Shown here: piece after piece, positions 1 to 11,906 of the stretch
How positions within the stretch are numbered: position 1 is the stretch's first letter
Layout of the letters: each line of letters opens with the position of its first letter
From: Paramecium pentaurelia
Taxonomy: Eukaryota > Ciliophora > Oligohymenophorea > Peniculida > Parameciidae
Direction: 5' to 3'
Assembly (NCBI GenBank): GCA_905183005.1
Contig: CAJJDO010000133.1
Span: forward strand, 62,001 to 126,000
DNA length: 64,000 nt
Position numbers and translations under genes: made by a program
The notes under the pieces: model-generated
The model's input: only the letters and a program-made list of their open reading frames with translations
Databases searched by the model: none
What the model was told of the DNA's origin: nothing

Positions 1-76
1 CCTACTTCTAGGCACTTTACCATTTAAATTTGCTCATTAAATTTTCTGTATAACTTTAGAACTATATTATAATATT

Positions 77-1639
77 TCATTATACACTAGTTAATTCTTA
101 TTTCCCACTTGATTCATAATTCTAATTACTCATTACTCCTAATTCTTTTTACATGATATCATTTGTTAACTAATTCCTGTAATTTTCTCGACTAAGTGGA
201 ATTTGAATAGTGTTTGTATATTTTCTCAGTGTTGTAAGTGTTTTAAACAAAGAATTTGTATATTCTTATTTAGGAGGGAATAAAATCTTCCTAAGACTAT
301 CCAAATCATATTGTTCTTCTTCATTTATAATATATAATAATTTTTCTTTAAGTAATTTATCTTCACGTTATATTTCTTCTTCATAAGTATGATATAAAAA
401 TTTTAAAGCCTTTTGCCAACCATCTGTTTTGGCCTAATTTATTTAAGATGTAATTTTTCCATTTATAATTTATAATAATTAATGTGAGACTTATTGCACT
501 TATGAAATTATTTTATCTAAGTTTTAATTAATATCAATATGTTATAAGCATTCCTAATTTATAAGTTTACAAGCATGTGAATTTATTTTAGTTAATAATT
601 TTAATAAATATTCACTTAATTCTTTATATTATAATTAATTAGATTATTATTATTATTATTATTACTATCCATTATTAACAATTATATCTTATCGTTTTTG
701 TTTAGTAATTGTTGGTGTTACACTTCTTGCTTTGGAAGCATTATTATGATAAGTAGTATTATTAATATTGTCTTAAGGTGGATATACTTTAATACATGAA
801 GATAATGCTTTAATAGTTTAACTAGTTTCAATAGTATTTTTAGGAAGAATAGTACCAATAACAATTATTTTTGAAGGTGGAGTTAATTAATTTTTGAGAA
901 GCATAGTTAAACTAGAATCTCGAAAAGGAATAAATACTTATTATTAAGTTCCTTATTGTTGTTTGAGAAGGGCACTGAAAACTTTGAGTAGAGCTGTGAT
1001 ACAATTACTAGATTATGGAGATTTTGCATTTATGGAATTGTTACCTAAAATTTCAACAAATTGAATTTTAGATTTCATAACTTTAAGTGTTAAGATAGTA
1101 TGCAATTTTGAGAATTATGTTTTTTAGATTCCTTCTTAACATATAAGTAAGGATTCTTGATAATTTTGTGCAAGTACCTCAGTCAAATTTTCAACATAAG
1201 TTTCATTCTGCTTATTTCTTATTCTCAATTCTTTAAGAGTTTTATCTTAGCTTAATAAATCAATAGCTGATTGCATATATAATTAAAGCATTGAAATAGA
1301 CACTTATTATATTTACATTTGTTCAAACAAATATTAAAGGAATGTATGTAATAATCCTTCATTATGGAGTGAAAAGCCTAAGGCATGAGATTTTCCACTT
1401 TATGTTTATCCATAAGTTATAATGCAAGCATTCTATTGATTTCTTATAGCTTAATCAATAATGGGAATGCAATGTTGTTGTAATTCGTGATTCTCTTAAA
1501 AGATGGCATTAAATTAATAAGTCTTTTCTTCGAAGGATGATTGTGAGATTACTTTAACTGTATTTTCTTAAATAGTAAGTCCCCCTTCTTCTTCATAATC
1601 TGGTTTAACTTTCAAATATACTAATATATTATCACTCAT
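77..1639 (-). CDS. Divergent kinesin-like protein, 520 aa, single exon
   Basis: The frame starts MSDNILVYLKVKPD, as kinesin motor domains do, and ends at TGA 77-79 with no intron. The P-loop is GQTQSGKS near residue 82, which fits GxxxxGKS. The later motor signature FRDSSLTMLLKNQL near residue 245 matches the YRDSKLTxLLxDSL of kinesins. The two switches that sense nucleotide are altered: SSRSH reads SKLH, and the switch II DLAGSE reads EILGNN. After the motor comes a run of eight Gln (644-667 on the map) and a basic, coiled-coil-prone tail with no recognised cargo domain. Microtubule binding is likely; ATP-driven movement is doubtful because the switch II glycine and the DxxGxE order are lost. 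The gene is divergent from MCM2 across a 394-bp spacer. Kinesin identity is sure, subfamily is not. Confidence 0.85.
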
Positions 1640-2033
1640 ATTTTAAATTATGGATTAACGATAAAAATTAGAATGAATGACTTTCTAGAAATTATTAATC
1701 CACTTATTAATGCATAAGTTCTTTTTACATTTTTATATGAGAATATATATTATTAGACAAAAAAAGGAAGTAGGATCTGTTAGATGGAAATAGTAGTAGA
1801 ATTCAAGAGAGTAAATAGATGGATTAAGAAGTTAAATAAAGATGAAATTAATATTAGAGGTTTAACAATAGAGTATGTAGAGAGATATAATATTATAAAA
1901 ATAAGATAGTTTTCTGTAATTTTAATAGTAAAAGAAATTGACATATATAATTGCGCCAAAAATATGTAGTGCGGGAATATTTATATTTGGGATGGATTGA
2001 AATTAATGAATATTAATAAAGTAATTAAAAGTA
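1640..2033. other. Divergent promoter region between kinesin-like gene and MCM2
   Basis: This 394-bp spacer holds the starts of two divergent genes. Besides the E2F-like pair at 1953-1977 no motif was recognised. A TGA-free frame starting with ATG near 1784 on the plus strand has no protein-like composition and runs into MCM2 out of frame. Confidence 0.6.
1953..1977 (+). promoter_or_regulatory. Two E2F-like sites upstream of MCM2
   Basis: GCGCCAAAA at 1953-1961 and GCGGGAA at 1971-1977 match the two usual forms of the E2F/DP element (TTTGGCGC and TTCCCGC on the other strand). They lie about 75 and 60 bp before the MCM2 start codon. CpG-containing octamers are rare in such AT-rich DNA, so two next to each other are unlikely by chance. 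MCM genes are classic E2F targets. That this ciliate uses them is inference. Confidence 0.55.
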
Positions 2034-4749
2034 ATGAGTAGAAGACCAAGAAGAGGATAATAAGAAGAAGAAAAAAAGAGAGGTTCAGATGAGGAGGCTT
2101 AGGAGGATTAAGTGGGTGTATAATCTTCAGAAGGAACTCCAGATGAAGAAGATTCAGGAGAGGAATTGATTAATGATAACATGATAAATGACTACAAACC
2201 TATACCTGAATTAGATAGATATGAATCAGAGGGAATAGATGATGAAGAGATGCATGGAGATATGGATTTTGAATAACGTAGAAGAGCAGAGGAAGAAATT
2301 GAAAGGAGGAGAAGAATAAATATGGCAGATAGAAGAATTCCTAGAGCTGCTTAAGATTTGAGTGATTCTGAAGATGATGATTTAGATTAATTTGGAGAAA
2401 GAGTTTATATAGAAGATCCTTTTGAAGAGGAGGATACAGATGTAGTTGAAGAAGAGAGATATTTAAATATTGAAGAATGCAGAGGTAAATTGAATGAGTG
2501 GATAAAAGATGATAGAACAAGTATTATATATATATATATATTTTTTAGAGGCTTGGATTAAGAGAGCTTTTAGAAAAATTTTGAATGAATGTAAAAGAGG
2601 ATCTGATTAAGAACCAATCTATATTTAATTAATTAAGGAAATGTGTAAGGCGAATAAATAATCACTTGAAGTTTTGTATCCTGATTTAGTGAGTGCTAAT
2701 GCTACTATTGCATTATGGGTAGCAGAAGAACCAAAGATTATTTTACCTCATTTAAATGAAGCTGCAAGAATTGAAGTTAATAAGCGATTTAATCATTATC
2801 ATAATATTCATCAAGAAATCTTTGTACGAATTACAAATCTTCCAGTGGTAGATATTATTAGAGATTTACGATATAAACATTTGGATAAATTTATTCGTGT
2901 TATTGGAGTTGTTACTAGAAGAAGTGCTGTCTATTCTTAATTGAAAGAAATTACATATGTTTGTGTTAAGTGTGGAATGAAAAAAGGACCATTTTATTTG
3001 GAAAATAATGATAGTATTTAATTAGGTGTTTGCATTTAATGTCAAAGTAGTGGTCCATTTGAAAAATTATATAATCAATTAGTGTATAGAAACTTTTAAA
3101 GATTAACACTTTAAGAATCTCCAGGTTAAGTACCAGCAGGAAGAGTACCTAGATAAAAAGAAGTAATTGTTTTGGGAGATTAAATTGATATTGCAAGACC
3201 TGGTGATGAAATTGAAGTCACAGGAGTTTATACTTAAAGATATGATTATGCTCTTAATGTAAAACATGGATTCCCTTTATATTCTACAATCATTGAAAGT
3301 AATTACATAAGAAGAAAAGATGAAAGTGAATCATTAAATATAGATAAGAAAATTAAAGATGAAATCATAAAATTGTCATAAAATCCTAAAATTGATAAAT
3401 TAATATATAACTCTGTTGCTCCATCAATTTATGGTCATCAACATGTTAAAATGGCTATTGCCTTAGCTATGTTTGGAGGAGAAGCAAAAGATATATAAGG
3501 AAAACATAGAATCAGAGGAGATATTAATGTTTTAGTATTAGGAGATCCTGGTACTGCTAAATCTTAATTTTTGAAGAATGTATAAAAGACATTCTATAGA
3601 TCAATATATACAACAGGTAAAGGTGCCTCTGCTGTTGGTCTAACTGCTTCTGTCTAAAGAGATTATTCAACAAATGAATGGAGTATTTCTGGAGGAGCTT
3701 TAGTGTTGGCTGATAAAGGAATCTGTTTAATTGATGAATTTGATAAAATGAATGAACATGATCGAACATCTATACATGAAGCAATGGAATAATAAAGTAT
3801 CTCTATCTCAAAAGCTGGTATTGTTACTACTCTCTAAGCCAGATGTAGTGTTATTGCAGCAGCAAATCCAGTAGGTGGTAAATATGATTCTTAGTAATCT
3901 TTTCATGATAATGTTGATTTAACTGATCCAATTTTGAGTAGATTTGATATTTTATGTGTTGTAAAAGATGAAGTAATTAAAGAGGCAGATGATAGATTAG
4001 CTTCATTTGTGATCAATAGTCATATTAGACATCATCCTATGGCTGCATATGAATTAAATAATGATCCTGATTCAGAATGGAGTCAATAAATAAAAGGATA
4101 TTTTGTAAAGGAGAACAAATAGACATAAGAAGAAGTAATTCCATTAGAATTATTAAAAAAATATATCTTGTATGCTCGTACACACATTAGACCAAAATTA
4201 TAAAATGTGGATCATGAAAAGATATCCAAATTTTATTATTTATTGAGAAAAGAATCAGAAGTATGTGGTGGTATTAATATTGCTATCAGACATTTAGAAA
4301 GTATCATAAGAATGGCTGAAGGTAATTTATAATTTAATATTCAATAGCTCATGCTAGATTACATTTAAGAAATAATGTGATGGATTTTGATATTTCTGTT
4401 GCTATTAAAGTAATGTTAGAGAGTTTTCTTTAATCTCAAAAATACTCTGTGGCCAGATAATTAAGACGTAAATTTAGTGATTATTTAACATTTAATGAAG
4501 ATTCCTTTGATCTTCTATTAAATATGTTAAATAAATTGTATAGATAATAGGTATTTCTTATTTTAATATTCATTATAGAAAGACTATTACTAAAATATTA
4601 AAAATTATAATGGTGACATCAGAGTTCCAGTATAAGTATTAGAAAAAGAAGCAAAAACAAATGGAGTTTACTTTAATTCTGATTTCTATGATTCTTCAAA
4701 ATTTTTGGAAGCATACAAAAGAATTTAAGACTACATTACATTAAAATGA
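2034..4749 (+). CDS. MCM2: MCM2, subunit of the MCM2-7 replicative helicase, 877 aa
   Basis: This is the DNA replication licensing helicase subunit 2. Three introns lie at 2521-2548, 4322-4347 and 4551-4578 (28, 26, 28 nt). The N-terminal ~160 residues are acidic and arginine-rich, as in other MCM2 proteins. A C4 zinc finger (CVKC...CIQC) follows near residue 310. The AAA+ core has Walker A GDPGTAKS, Walker B LIDEFDKM and the arginine finger LSRFDIL. The C-terminal winged-helix region ends at TGA 4747-4749. Length and domain order match MCM2 of other eukaryotes. The first ATG with the acidic tail was taken as start. E2F-like sites sit directly upstream. Tail-to-tail with the acyl-CoA oxidase gene 180 bp away. 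Confidence 0.97.
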
Positions 4750-4929
4750 TTTGTTTCTATTTATGTGTTATTTTATTCAATCATTTCACTTTGATATTAT
4801 TTTCTATATATATTATATTATTTTAAAGATATAAATATTTGTAGATAAGTAATTATAATGATTTTAAATAAATTTGATATGTTTTTTTAAATATTTCTTT
4901 TTATTTTTTAAATTAATATATTGTTAATA

Positions 4930-6990
4930 TCACAATTTTGGTTTTATTTTTGTACCCATTAAATCAATTACTGCTTATGGTACCTTATTAACTGAATTCT
5001 CTTTTGTTGCCCAATCATAAATATATTCATATGGTTTTCCATCATGACATCCAATACAAGTTCTAAGAGCATTGTCATTAAAATTAAATGCTTCAACTAA
5101 TCCAATTGCTTATGGTTTAATCTTAGTAAATAATTCAATTTTTAATTCATTCAAAGATTTTAATTATTCTTATGTAATTTAACCAGATTCAATAAGTGTA
5201 CTTGAATTATCCAATATAGTTTATACACAATATAAATCACAAAGTGATTATAATATATCTTTAACAGATGAATTAGCATTTGAAATATATTCTTGAAAAA
5301 CAAGATAGATGAAATATTCAGCATATCTTTAAGCAAGTGATAACAAGTGAATACCAACATGTTCATTCCAGACTTATTGGAATGTCTTACCTGTATTCAT
5401 TAAGTCTTTAATTCTTTTACCAACTTATATTAATTGAATTGTAAGAGATAATTTAAGTAAATAACCTAATTAAGTATTTATATTGCCTATAAATTATATT
5501 TTATTAATTAATTACTTAAATCTTTATTATTTAAAGTGTCTTTGATTTATAATACAAAACTAAAATAAAATGGTACTTTCTCTGGATTCTTTTCTGCATA
5601 TTATAAAACTTTAAGTAAGTATCTAGCCACTTATAAATACATAACTTAATTTTCTCCTTCTAATGTAACATTTGGTGCAGTATCAAAATACGCTGCTGGA
5701 ATACCAGAATAATGTGCATATCCATGACCACCACAAGATAATCTACACCATTCTGTTGTATCTACTACCCATTAAGATGAATAGGCTTTAATTGCACTTA
5801 AAATAGTTATCATCTATAAATTACCTTAAAATAGCATGTGATTACTATAATGTACTAAAATCCTTCTTTTATACTCTATGGAAATTATCATCGACTAATT
5901 GCATTATTCTTATTCCTGTAAATATCATTCCATAACAAGTAGCTAATCTTGGTAACAATTTATCTTATTAAGTCTGATATTCAATAACTGAATTCTCAAC
6001 ACCCTTATCATTTGTGAATTGTTATCTAGTTATTGAATATCTGATTGCCACTGTAAGAGCTTAAGCAGCCATTCTTGGATAAATGAATATAATCAATTAT
6101 CTAGACACCATCATAGATGCATATGATATCTAATAATAAATTCATTATATTAACCTTCTCATTTCCATGTCTTGAAAATTATCCATTCTCTATTCTTACA
6201 TATCTAGCCAACATACTATTTAAAGGAATTCTATAATTGTCAAATGCTAAAAATCCATTGTCCTTGGTTGAATAACCTAATTTTGGCCCAATATCTCCAA
6301 CTGTTACTCCTTTTAATGTTTTATGTGTGAAATTATCTCTAATTTAAACCATAAAAGGATGGACTCCTTTATTCTTACCATTAAATATGAGTTTTGCATA
6401 AACCAGTGCATAATTTGATAGAAAACCTAATTCACCAGGCCAAACTATTTAGATTTCTATATTCATTTACATTTAACTGCAGATACAGATGGAGTATGTA
6501 GAATAAAATCATTACTCTAAGGATCATATGTAGCTGTAGTTTCTAAATTCTATACATCACTTCCATGACCTATTTCTGTTTATGCATAAGCAGCAACGAT
6601 TTCCATTGTTAAGAATTTAGGTCCCCATAAGTTGAATTATTCATCTGTTCCTAGAAATCTTAAGGCAGGAACTGTCATTGCAAATGATACTGCTGTTGGT
6701 GTTGTACCTTAAAATATGCTTAAAAGAGGAGCCCAGTGAACAGCATTAGCCAAATTGAAATGCTAATGCATTATCCTCAATTTCTCATAAGACTTTATGA
6801 TTTATTGTTTGCGACTCCAATTATGATAATCTGGATGATTACGAATAGTAGGTTCATTTGCTATTATCTTTTAAGCCTTCATAAATGTCTCATATATCTC
6901 TTCATTAACATAAATAAGCTTTGTTAATTCTTCAATTGGAAATGTTACACGTTCTCTGGCATTTTCTAGCATTTGTGTTGTAGGATGCAT
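4930..6990 (-). CDS. Peroxisomal-type acyl-CoA oxidase, 650 aa
   Basis: Acyl-CoA oxidases catalyse the first step of peroxisomal beta-oxidation, making trans-2-enoyl-CoA and hydrogen peroxide with FAD. Four introns (6445-6470, 6130-6154, 5797-5824, 5487-5515) restore one frame. The family marks are TEIGHGSDVQNLETTA in the middle FAD-binding domain, CGGHGY in the C-terminal helical domain, and TLEGENQVM, which holds the catalytic-base region. The length of 650 aa equals the usual ~660. An in-frame TGA sits upstream of the chosen ATG at 6988-6990. The protein ends KPKL. This resembles a type 1 peroxisomal signal but has Pro at -3 instead of Ser/Ala/Cys, so import may depend on a relaxed receptor or another signal. 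The third intron ends AAG rather than TAG. Which acyl chain length it prefers cannot be read here. Confidence 0.93.
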
Positions 6991-7045
6991 GTTTAGTGCG
7001 TAATTGAAATAATTATTCAGTCAAATAATTTATTTTAACTTTAAA

Positions 7046-7917
7046 ATGAAAAAAAATCAAAAATAATCTAGTAAACTTAGAAATAAGCACTAATAACATA
7101 AAAAAGAATATGAAGATCTTTTCAAATCAAAAGAACATATATAATATGATAGTAATATATAAAAAATAGATAAAACTCCATAAGAATAACAAATTGATTA
7201 AAATAGAATACAATAATGTATAAGTAGATCTTGGCATAAAAGATTAGATTGTATTGTTAATCTCTCAGAAATTAAAGTAGGAAAGTTTTCATAAGAAGAA
7301 ATAGACTATATTATGAAGGTTGTCAATGAATATTTATTGTAAAACAATCTAAATGATTAAGATCTATAAGAATATATTGAATTAAAATCTTTTGGACTTT
7401 CTAAGATGTGGCTTACTATTGCAAATTAAATACCTAATAGAAGTGTTGATTCTATTTATAAATTAATTCGAAGAAAATATGATAGCAAAAATAGATAAGG
7501 ATATTGGAATTAGAATGAGGAGGCAGACTTAATTAAATATGTATAATAATATGGAAGAAAATGGAGGGAAATTAGTAAGCATTTTAATCGAACACCTGAT
7601 AATATTAGAAAAAAATAGGAGAATTTTTAATATTAATAAAACAAATACAGAGTTTAACATAATAAATACTTCTTATTTCAAATTATGATTCAATACTTTA
7701 GACTAAATTTGGTGATTAGTTCATTGAAACTAAATTTTGTCTAAATTTTAGAAAGATGAATGATTTTGATAGAGAAACATTTGATACTATAAAATCATTA
7801 GTTTAAATTCCAAAATAATTGAATTCAATTATCAAATGGACTGAAATTGCTTATGAAATTAAGACAAAAACTAAAGATGATTTAAGATAGATGTGGTATA
7901 AATTAGGTTCCAAATGA
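7046..7917 (+). CDS. Myb/SANT-like DNA-binding protein, about 273 aa
   Basis: Three SANT/Myb-like helices can be seen. One is around KMWLTIANQIPNRSVDSIYK. A clear repeat follows, WNQNEEADLIKYVQQYGRKWREI then RTPDNIRKK. The C-terminal half-repeat is WTEIAYEIKTKTKDDLRQMW. The spacing resembles REB1/TTF1/DMTF1-type Myb proteins, which bind rDNA or promoter sites. The N-terminus is Lys/Gln-rich and low complexity. Joining the second and third repeats needs either a 50-nt intron (7652-7701, GT...TAG, twice the normal size here) or a one-base sequence error; both give the same C-terminus ending at TGA 7915-7917. Nuclear location and regulator role are inferred from the domain only. Confidence 0.72.
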
Positions 7918-7993
7918 ATTATTATTTTTATTTAATCTATCCTATATTTAATGAATAAATTATATAAAATTGAATATCATAACATAAATATCA

Positions 7994-9084
7994 ATGGCAA
8001 ATTAGTACAATGTTCAAATACTACTCCAAAAGAAATATTCCAATTGTCAATCATATTATTACTCATGGACTCTCAATAATTTTATAAATTCAGCTAGAAC
8101 AAAAGAGGTGATAGAGTTTTATTAAGCTATGGCTTATAATGAAAATTTGGAATATTTGAGACGGTTCTATTTTGCCAGTATAAATTAAACAAAAATTGTT
8201 AGATGAAATAAGAGATAAACTTCAGTTATTTACTGAGTACTACAAATATCATAATGAGATTCCAAGATTATTTATGGATAAAATAAGCAATATTATGAGC
8301 AAGTATCTCAAGATTATACATAAGTTAGTTATCATGATAAGAAAAGAAGAGTTGAATATTATAGAATTAAACGTATTATTGAAGAAGAAAATCGTAAAAA
8401 TCCAAACAAACCTAAAAAAGCAATTGCTGGTGATTAACCAGAAGAACTTAAACCTACATCTCCTAAAATACAAGATTAAGTTTACAGTAAAATACTAAGA
8501 GATATAGTTGATAATTCTACAACTATTGAAGCAATTAATAAAAAATTAGAAGGTATTTAAATTAATACAGGAGAATTAATTCTTTAACCTTCTAATAGAG
8601 AAGAAGAATAATTACAAAATTTTATACATTACTTAGTTGAAAAACAAAAACCTAAAATTTAATCACATATTTAATTGCATTCACCTAAAACATTTAATAG
8701 AATTCCATTTGGAGTCAGTCAATAAACTATTAAATAGATTATATCAAAAAATTCGAAAAATCAATAAACATTTCATCTATCTCCAAAAATACTTAAAGAT
8801 GAACCATTAATAATATAAAATGGTCCATCTACACATAGAATTATAAAGGATCCTCTATCTAAAATACTTAGTCCTGTTCATATCTATACAATGAATTCAC
8901 CTCATACAATTTAAACTAAATAAAAACTTAAGTATAATTATTTTATCTATATAGTATTTAAACTCATCGATCCTAATAGGCAAGTGTTTCACTTTCCAAA
9001 TAATTTAAAATTACAGAAAGCATGCCATAAAATAGAAAGTTTCATTAACATACAAGATCAGGATATAGATTATTTAAGAAATGA
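7994..9084 (+). CDS. Ciliate-specific protein with a basic YHDKKRRVEYYRIKR motif, 338 aa
   Basis: The frame is rebuilt over introns 8178-8202, 8303-8328 and 8932-8954 (25, 26, 23 nt). The N-terminal ~140 residues hold a helical block (EVIEFYQAMAYNENLEYLRRF, YYKYHNEIPRLFMDKISN) followed by the very basic YHDKKRRVEYYRIKR. I believe this layout recurs in other Paramecium and Tetrahymena proteins of unknown role, from memory. The rest is Ser/Pro/Gln-rich, likely disordered, and ends basic (RSGYRLFKK). No catalytic motif was seen. The stop is 29 bp from the stop of the convergent PG-rich-repeat gene, so the 3' untranslated regions must overlap or nearly meet. Function unknown; DNA, RNA or microtubule binding through the basic patch would be possible. 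Confidence 0.72.
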
Positions 9085-9113
9085 TATCGTTTAATATATT
9101 TATTGTTATTTAC

Positions 9114-11053
9114 TCAAATCTAAGAAAATTGAACATTAAATGATGGTTTATCCCATGATATTTATGTTGATTCATTGTATTCTCCAGGACCAGGAGATTA
9201 AACAATTAATTTACCATATTAAAATCGTTTTTCCTATTAAAAAAATAATTATATTAAATACTTGAACATTAAATGGTGGTGATGGTTATTTTTATTTATA
9301 TAGTATTTTATGATCTTATCTTTTTTGATTCTATTTTTTCAAATAAAGTTCTTCATCCAATTCATCAATTTTGATATCTACTTTATTTTAAAATCGAGGT
9401 AATGACGATTAAAATGGAGGTCTCTTTATTTCAAATTCAATATCATCATAATCTTTATTTACATTATATTCTATAGTATGATTTCTAGGATTATATTAAC
9501 TAGGTGCAGGTATTTCTGATTTATTTAAAATAGTTGGATCAATCCTTTTTGTTTAAGATTTAAATATATTTTGAGCACCTTATTATGGAGATTAATTTAA
9601 ATAATCATAGTATCCTGGACCAGGTATTTATTCTTAATTTTGATTATCTATAAATCTAGGTTAATTGTATCCAAATTTACCAACTGGAGATCTTTCAAGT
9701 TTTTTAATTAAATCATATTCCAACTAGATGAAATATCTTATTGCCTTACACTCTAATTGATATGATAAGATTATGGTCCAATTCTTCTATTTAATTATTT
9801 TTATTCAAAACGAGTATTAGAAGATAAAAAGGGTGGTTATTTTAATGCAAAACTGTTATTTGATTATTAAGTTTCAATTTTATAATCTCCAGGCCCAATA
9901 GTTATTAAATTTGAATCACTTTAAAATCTTTTTAATTTTGATCCAAAACATTATGTTTCTAATTTTGAAGTAGATTTAGTAGAAATATTACTCTAATCTT
10001 TAAAATAATATCCAGGTCCAATAATATCATTCTATTATTTTTAATTATTTATTACTTAGGATTACTCAAATTATTCATTTTTCAAATCTTCAAATTATGA
10101 ATCTTAAAGTAATTTTGATTTCTACTTCTCAAATTAAAGTTTAAGTAATTCTTTACTTCTTTATCCTTTATCTAAATTATTGAATCTAGATGTATTAGAT
10201 TGAAAAGATCCTGAAGGCATCAATTTATATAATGGCTGATTCTCATTTTCAATTTCATATGCTCCTGGTCCAACTATCATTTTTTAATCCTTAGAAACAA
10301 CAGGTGCAATTTTTGGTTATTTTGAAGAATGCCAATTAACTCCTTTCTCTTTATTCAAATCAAATGAATTCTATAATTCATAATGACCAGGACCTACTGA
10401 ATCATTCTTTAATCCTGAAATAATATCTTTTGGACTCTTATTTAATTACAATGCTGAAATGTATTAAAATAGATTATTATATGTATACTTCCACCATCAA
10501 TATAACCATATACTTATTCGTTACTTGGGATTGATGGAATTGATTTATTTCTATTTAATTTCAAAAGTGACTCTATAAATTAATCAGATGATCCTTTTTG
10601 ATATTATTGTCGTTAAATTTATTCTTATTTATATGAACCAGGACTAAGATATCAAATAAAAGCCTCTACCCTGGAGTATCATTTGTATTAACTTCTTAAA
10701 AACGCTTACATTTGGATGCAAAAACTGACTGTTATTTATGAATTTCAAGAATTTTTAGTTCTGATTGATTAGATTGTATTAACAATTTCTACCTACTCTT
10801 TAAATAGTTATGTACCCTGAATTTGCAAAATTTATACTATAAGTTCCTGGACCTGGAAATGATGAGTTTTTTAATGGATTATGTCTATTAGATTTTGTAT
10901 TAAAAGGAGCAAGAGATTATTTGATTACTTTTTTCTATTGTTTCATATAAGAACCAGGACCAATCTATATAAAAAATAGAATAATGATACATTAGATGTA
11001 ACAGAAGTCAATAATTAGTTTAAATCTCGTTAAGCTTAATATACAAATGCCAT
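9114..11053 (-). CDS. Sperm-tail PG-rich repeat (SHIPPO-type) protein, 591 aa
   Basis: Six introns (26, 23, 26, 35, 26, 28 nt) link exons carrying at least nine PGPGxY-type repeats, such as IGPGSY, FPGPGTY, PGPGSY, VGPGHY, VGPGAY, IGPGYY, IGPGDY, IPGPGYY and SPGPGEY. Between repeats stand phrases of the type FASKCKRF and SLPRF. STPGR proteins lie along axonemal or cortical microtubules, several of them inside the doublet lumen, so a role in cilia or the cortex is likely. The last exon repeats a PSxxFNVQ phrase, which at DNA level looks like a direct repeat (9129-9148 and 9262-9280). The start codon is 29 bp downstream of the centrin stop on the same strand. Exact acceptor of the second intron is uncertain (20 or 23 nt). 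Confidence 0.88.
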
Positions 11054-11082
11054 TATTATTATATAATTATATTAACTAATTT

Positions 11083-11650
11083 TCAAAATAAGTTGGTCTT
11101 CTTCATTATTCTAATAAAGTCTTCCTCACTTATTTCTCCATCACCATCTCTATCGGCTTCATCAATCATTTCTTATAATTCATCATCTGTCATTGTTTCT
11201 CCTAATTCTCTTGCAACTCTTTTTAAATTTTTCAATGTGATTTTTCCTGTATTATCATCATCAAATAAACGGAATGCTTTTAGCATCTCTTCTCTTGGAT
11301 CTCTTTCACCCTGTCAATATATATTAAATATTTTTTACCATTTTGACAGTCATTAATTCGAGAAAATCAGGAAATTCAATAACACCTTTTCCTTCACGAT
11401 CAACTTCTTTAATCATCTATTTAACTTCTTCTTTTTTTGTTTCAAAACCCAAAGCTCTCATAGCCACTTTAAGTTCTAATAAATTATATATATATATAAT
11501 AATACCTTTAACATCAATATATCCAGTGCCATCAGTGTCAAATAAATCAAATGCTTCTTTAATCTCTTGTTTTTATTCTTCATTAAGTTCAGAACGAGCT
11601 TTTCTTTAAGGAGCAATTTATCTTTAAGGTTGTTATTTATTTCTGTTCAT
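11083..11650 (-). CDS. Centrin, EF-hand protein of basal bodies and cortex, 169 aa
   Basis: Introns at 11476-11505 and 11311-11338 (30 and 28 nt). After a basic N-terminus of ~20 residues come four EF-hand units. Loop 1 DTDGTGYIDVKE is canonical. Loop 2 (DREGKGVIEFPD) and loop 3 (DDDNTGKITLKN) are close to canonical. Loop 4 DRDGDGEISEED is canonical. The phrase FDLFDTDGTGYID and the order ELGETMTDDELQEMIDEADRDGDG are centrin signatures. Centrins build calcium-sensitive fibres of the infraciliary lattice and basal bodies and also serve in nucleotide excision repair and mRNA export. It is co-directional with the SHIPPO-type gene just downstream. Paramecium has many centrin paralogues; which one this is cannot be told. 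Confidence 0.95.
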
Positions 11651-11906
11651 GAAAATTTGAATTTTATTTTAATTAATATTGTTAATAAATCATATAATTA
11701 TGTTTATATTTGTAATTAAATATCCAATACCTTTATTATTTGTTTCAAAAACCTATTTATTGATACTCAAAATCTAAAATTATTGTGTAAATTCAAATTC
11801 ATATATTTATATATATCAAATTAATAATATTTATTACTCTCTTAATATTAATAAAAATATATAATTTTAAATTAAAAATTCTATAATAATTATTCTGTTA
11901 AGGATA

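Noticed and set aside
1784..2096. Plus-strand ATG frame of about 100 codons before MCM2
   Set aside because: With TGA as the only stop such lengths are common by chance; composition is not protein-like and it overlaps MCM2 out of frame.
9129..9280. Direct repeat TTGAACATTAAATGRTGGT twice, with a plus-strand SPGPGD-like fragment between
   Set aside because: It is the coding sequence of the minus-strand SHIPPO-type gene: the repeat encodes the phrase PS-x-FNVQ twice and the fragment is its SPGPGEY repeat seen from the other strand.
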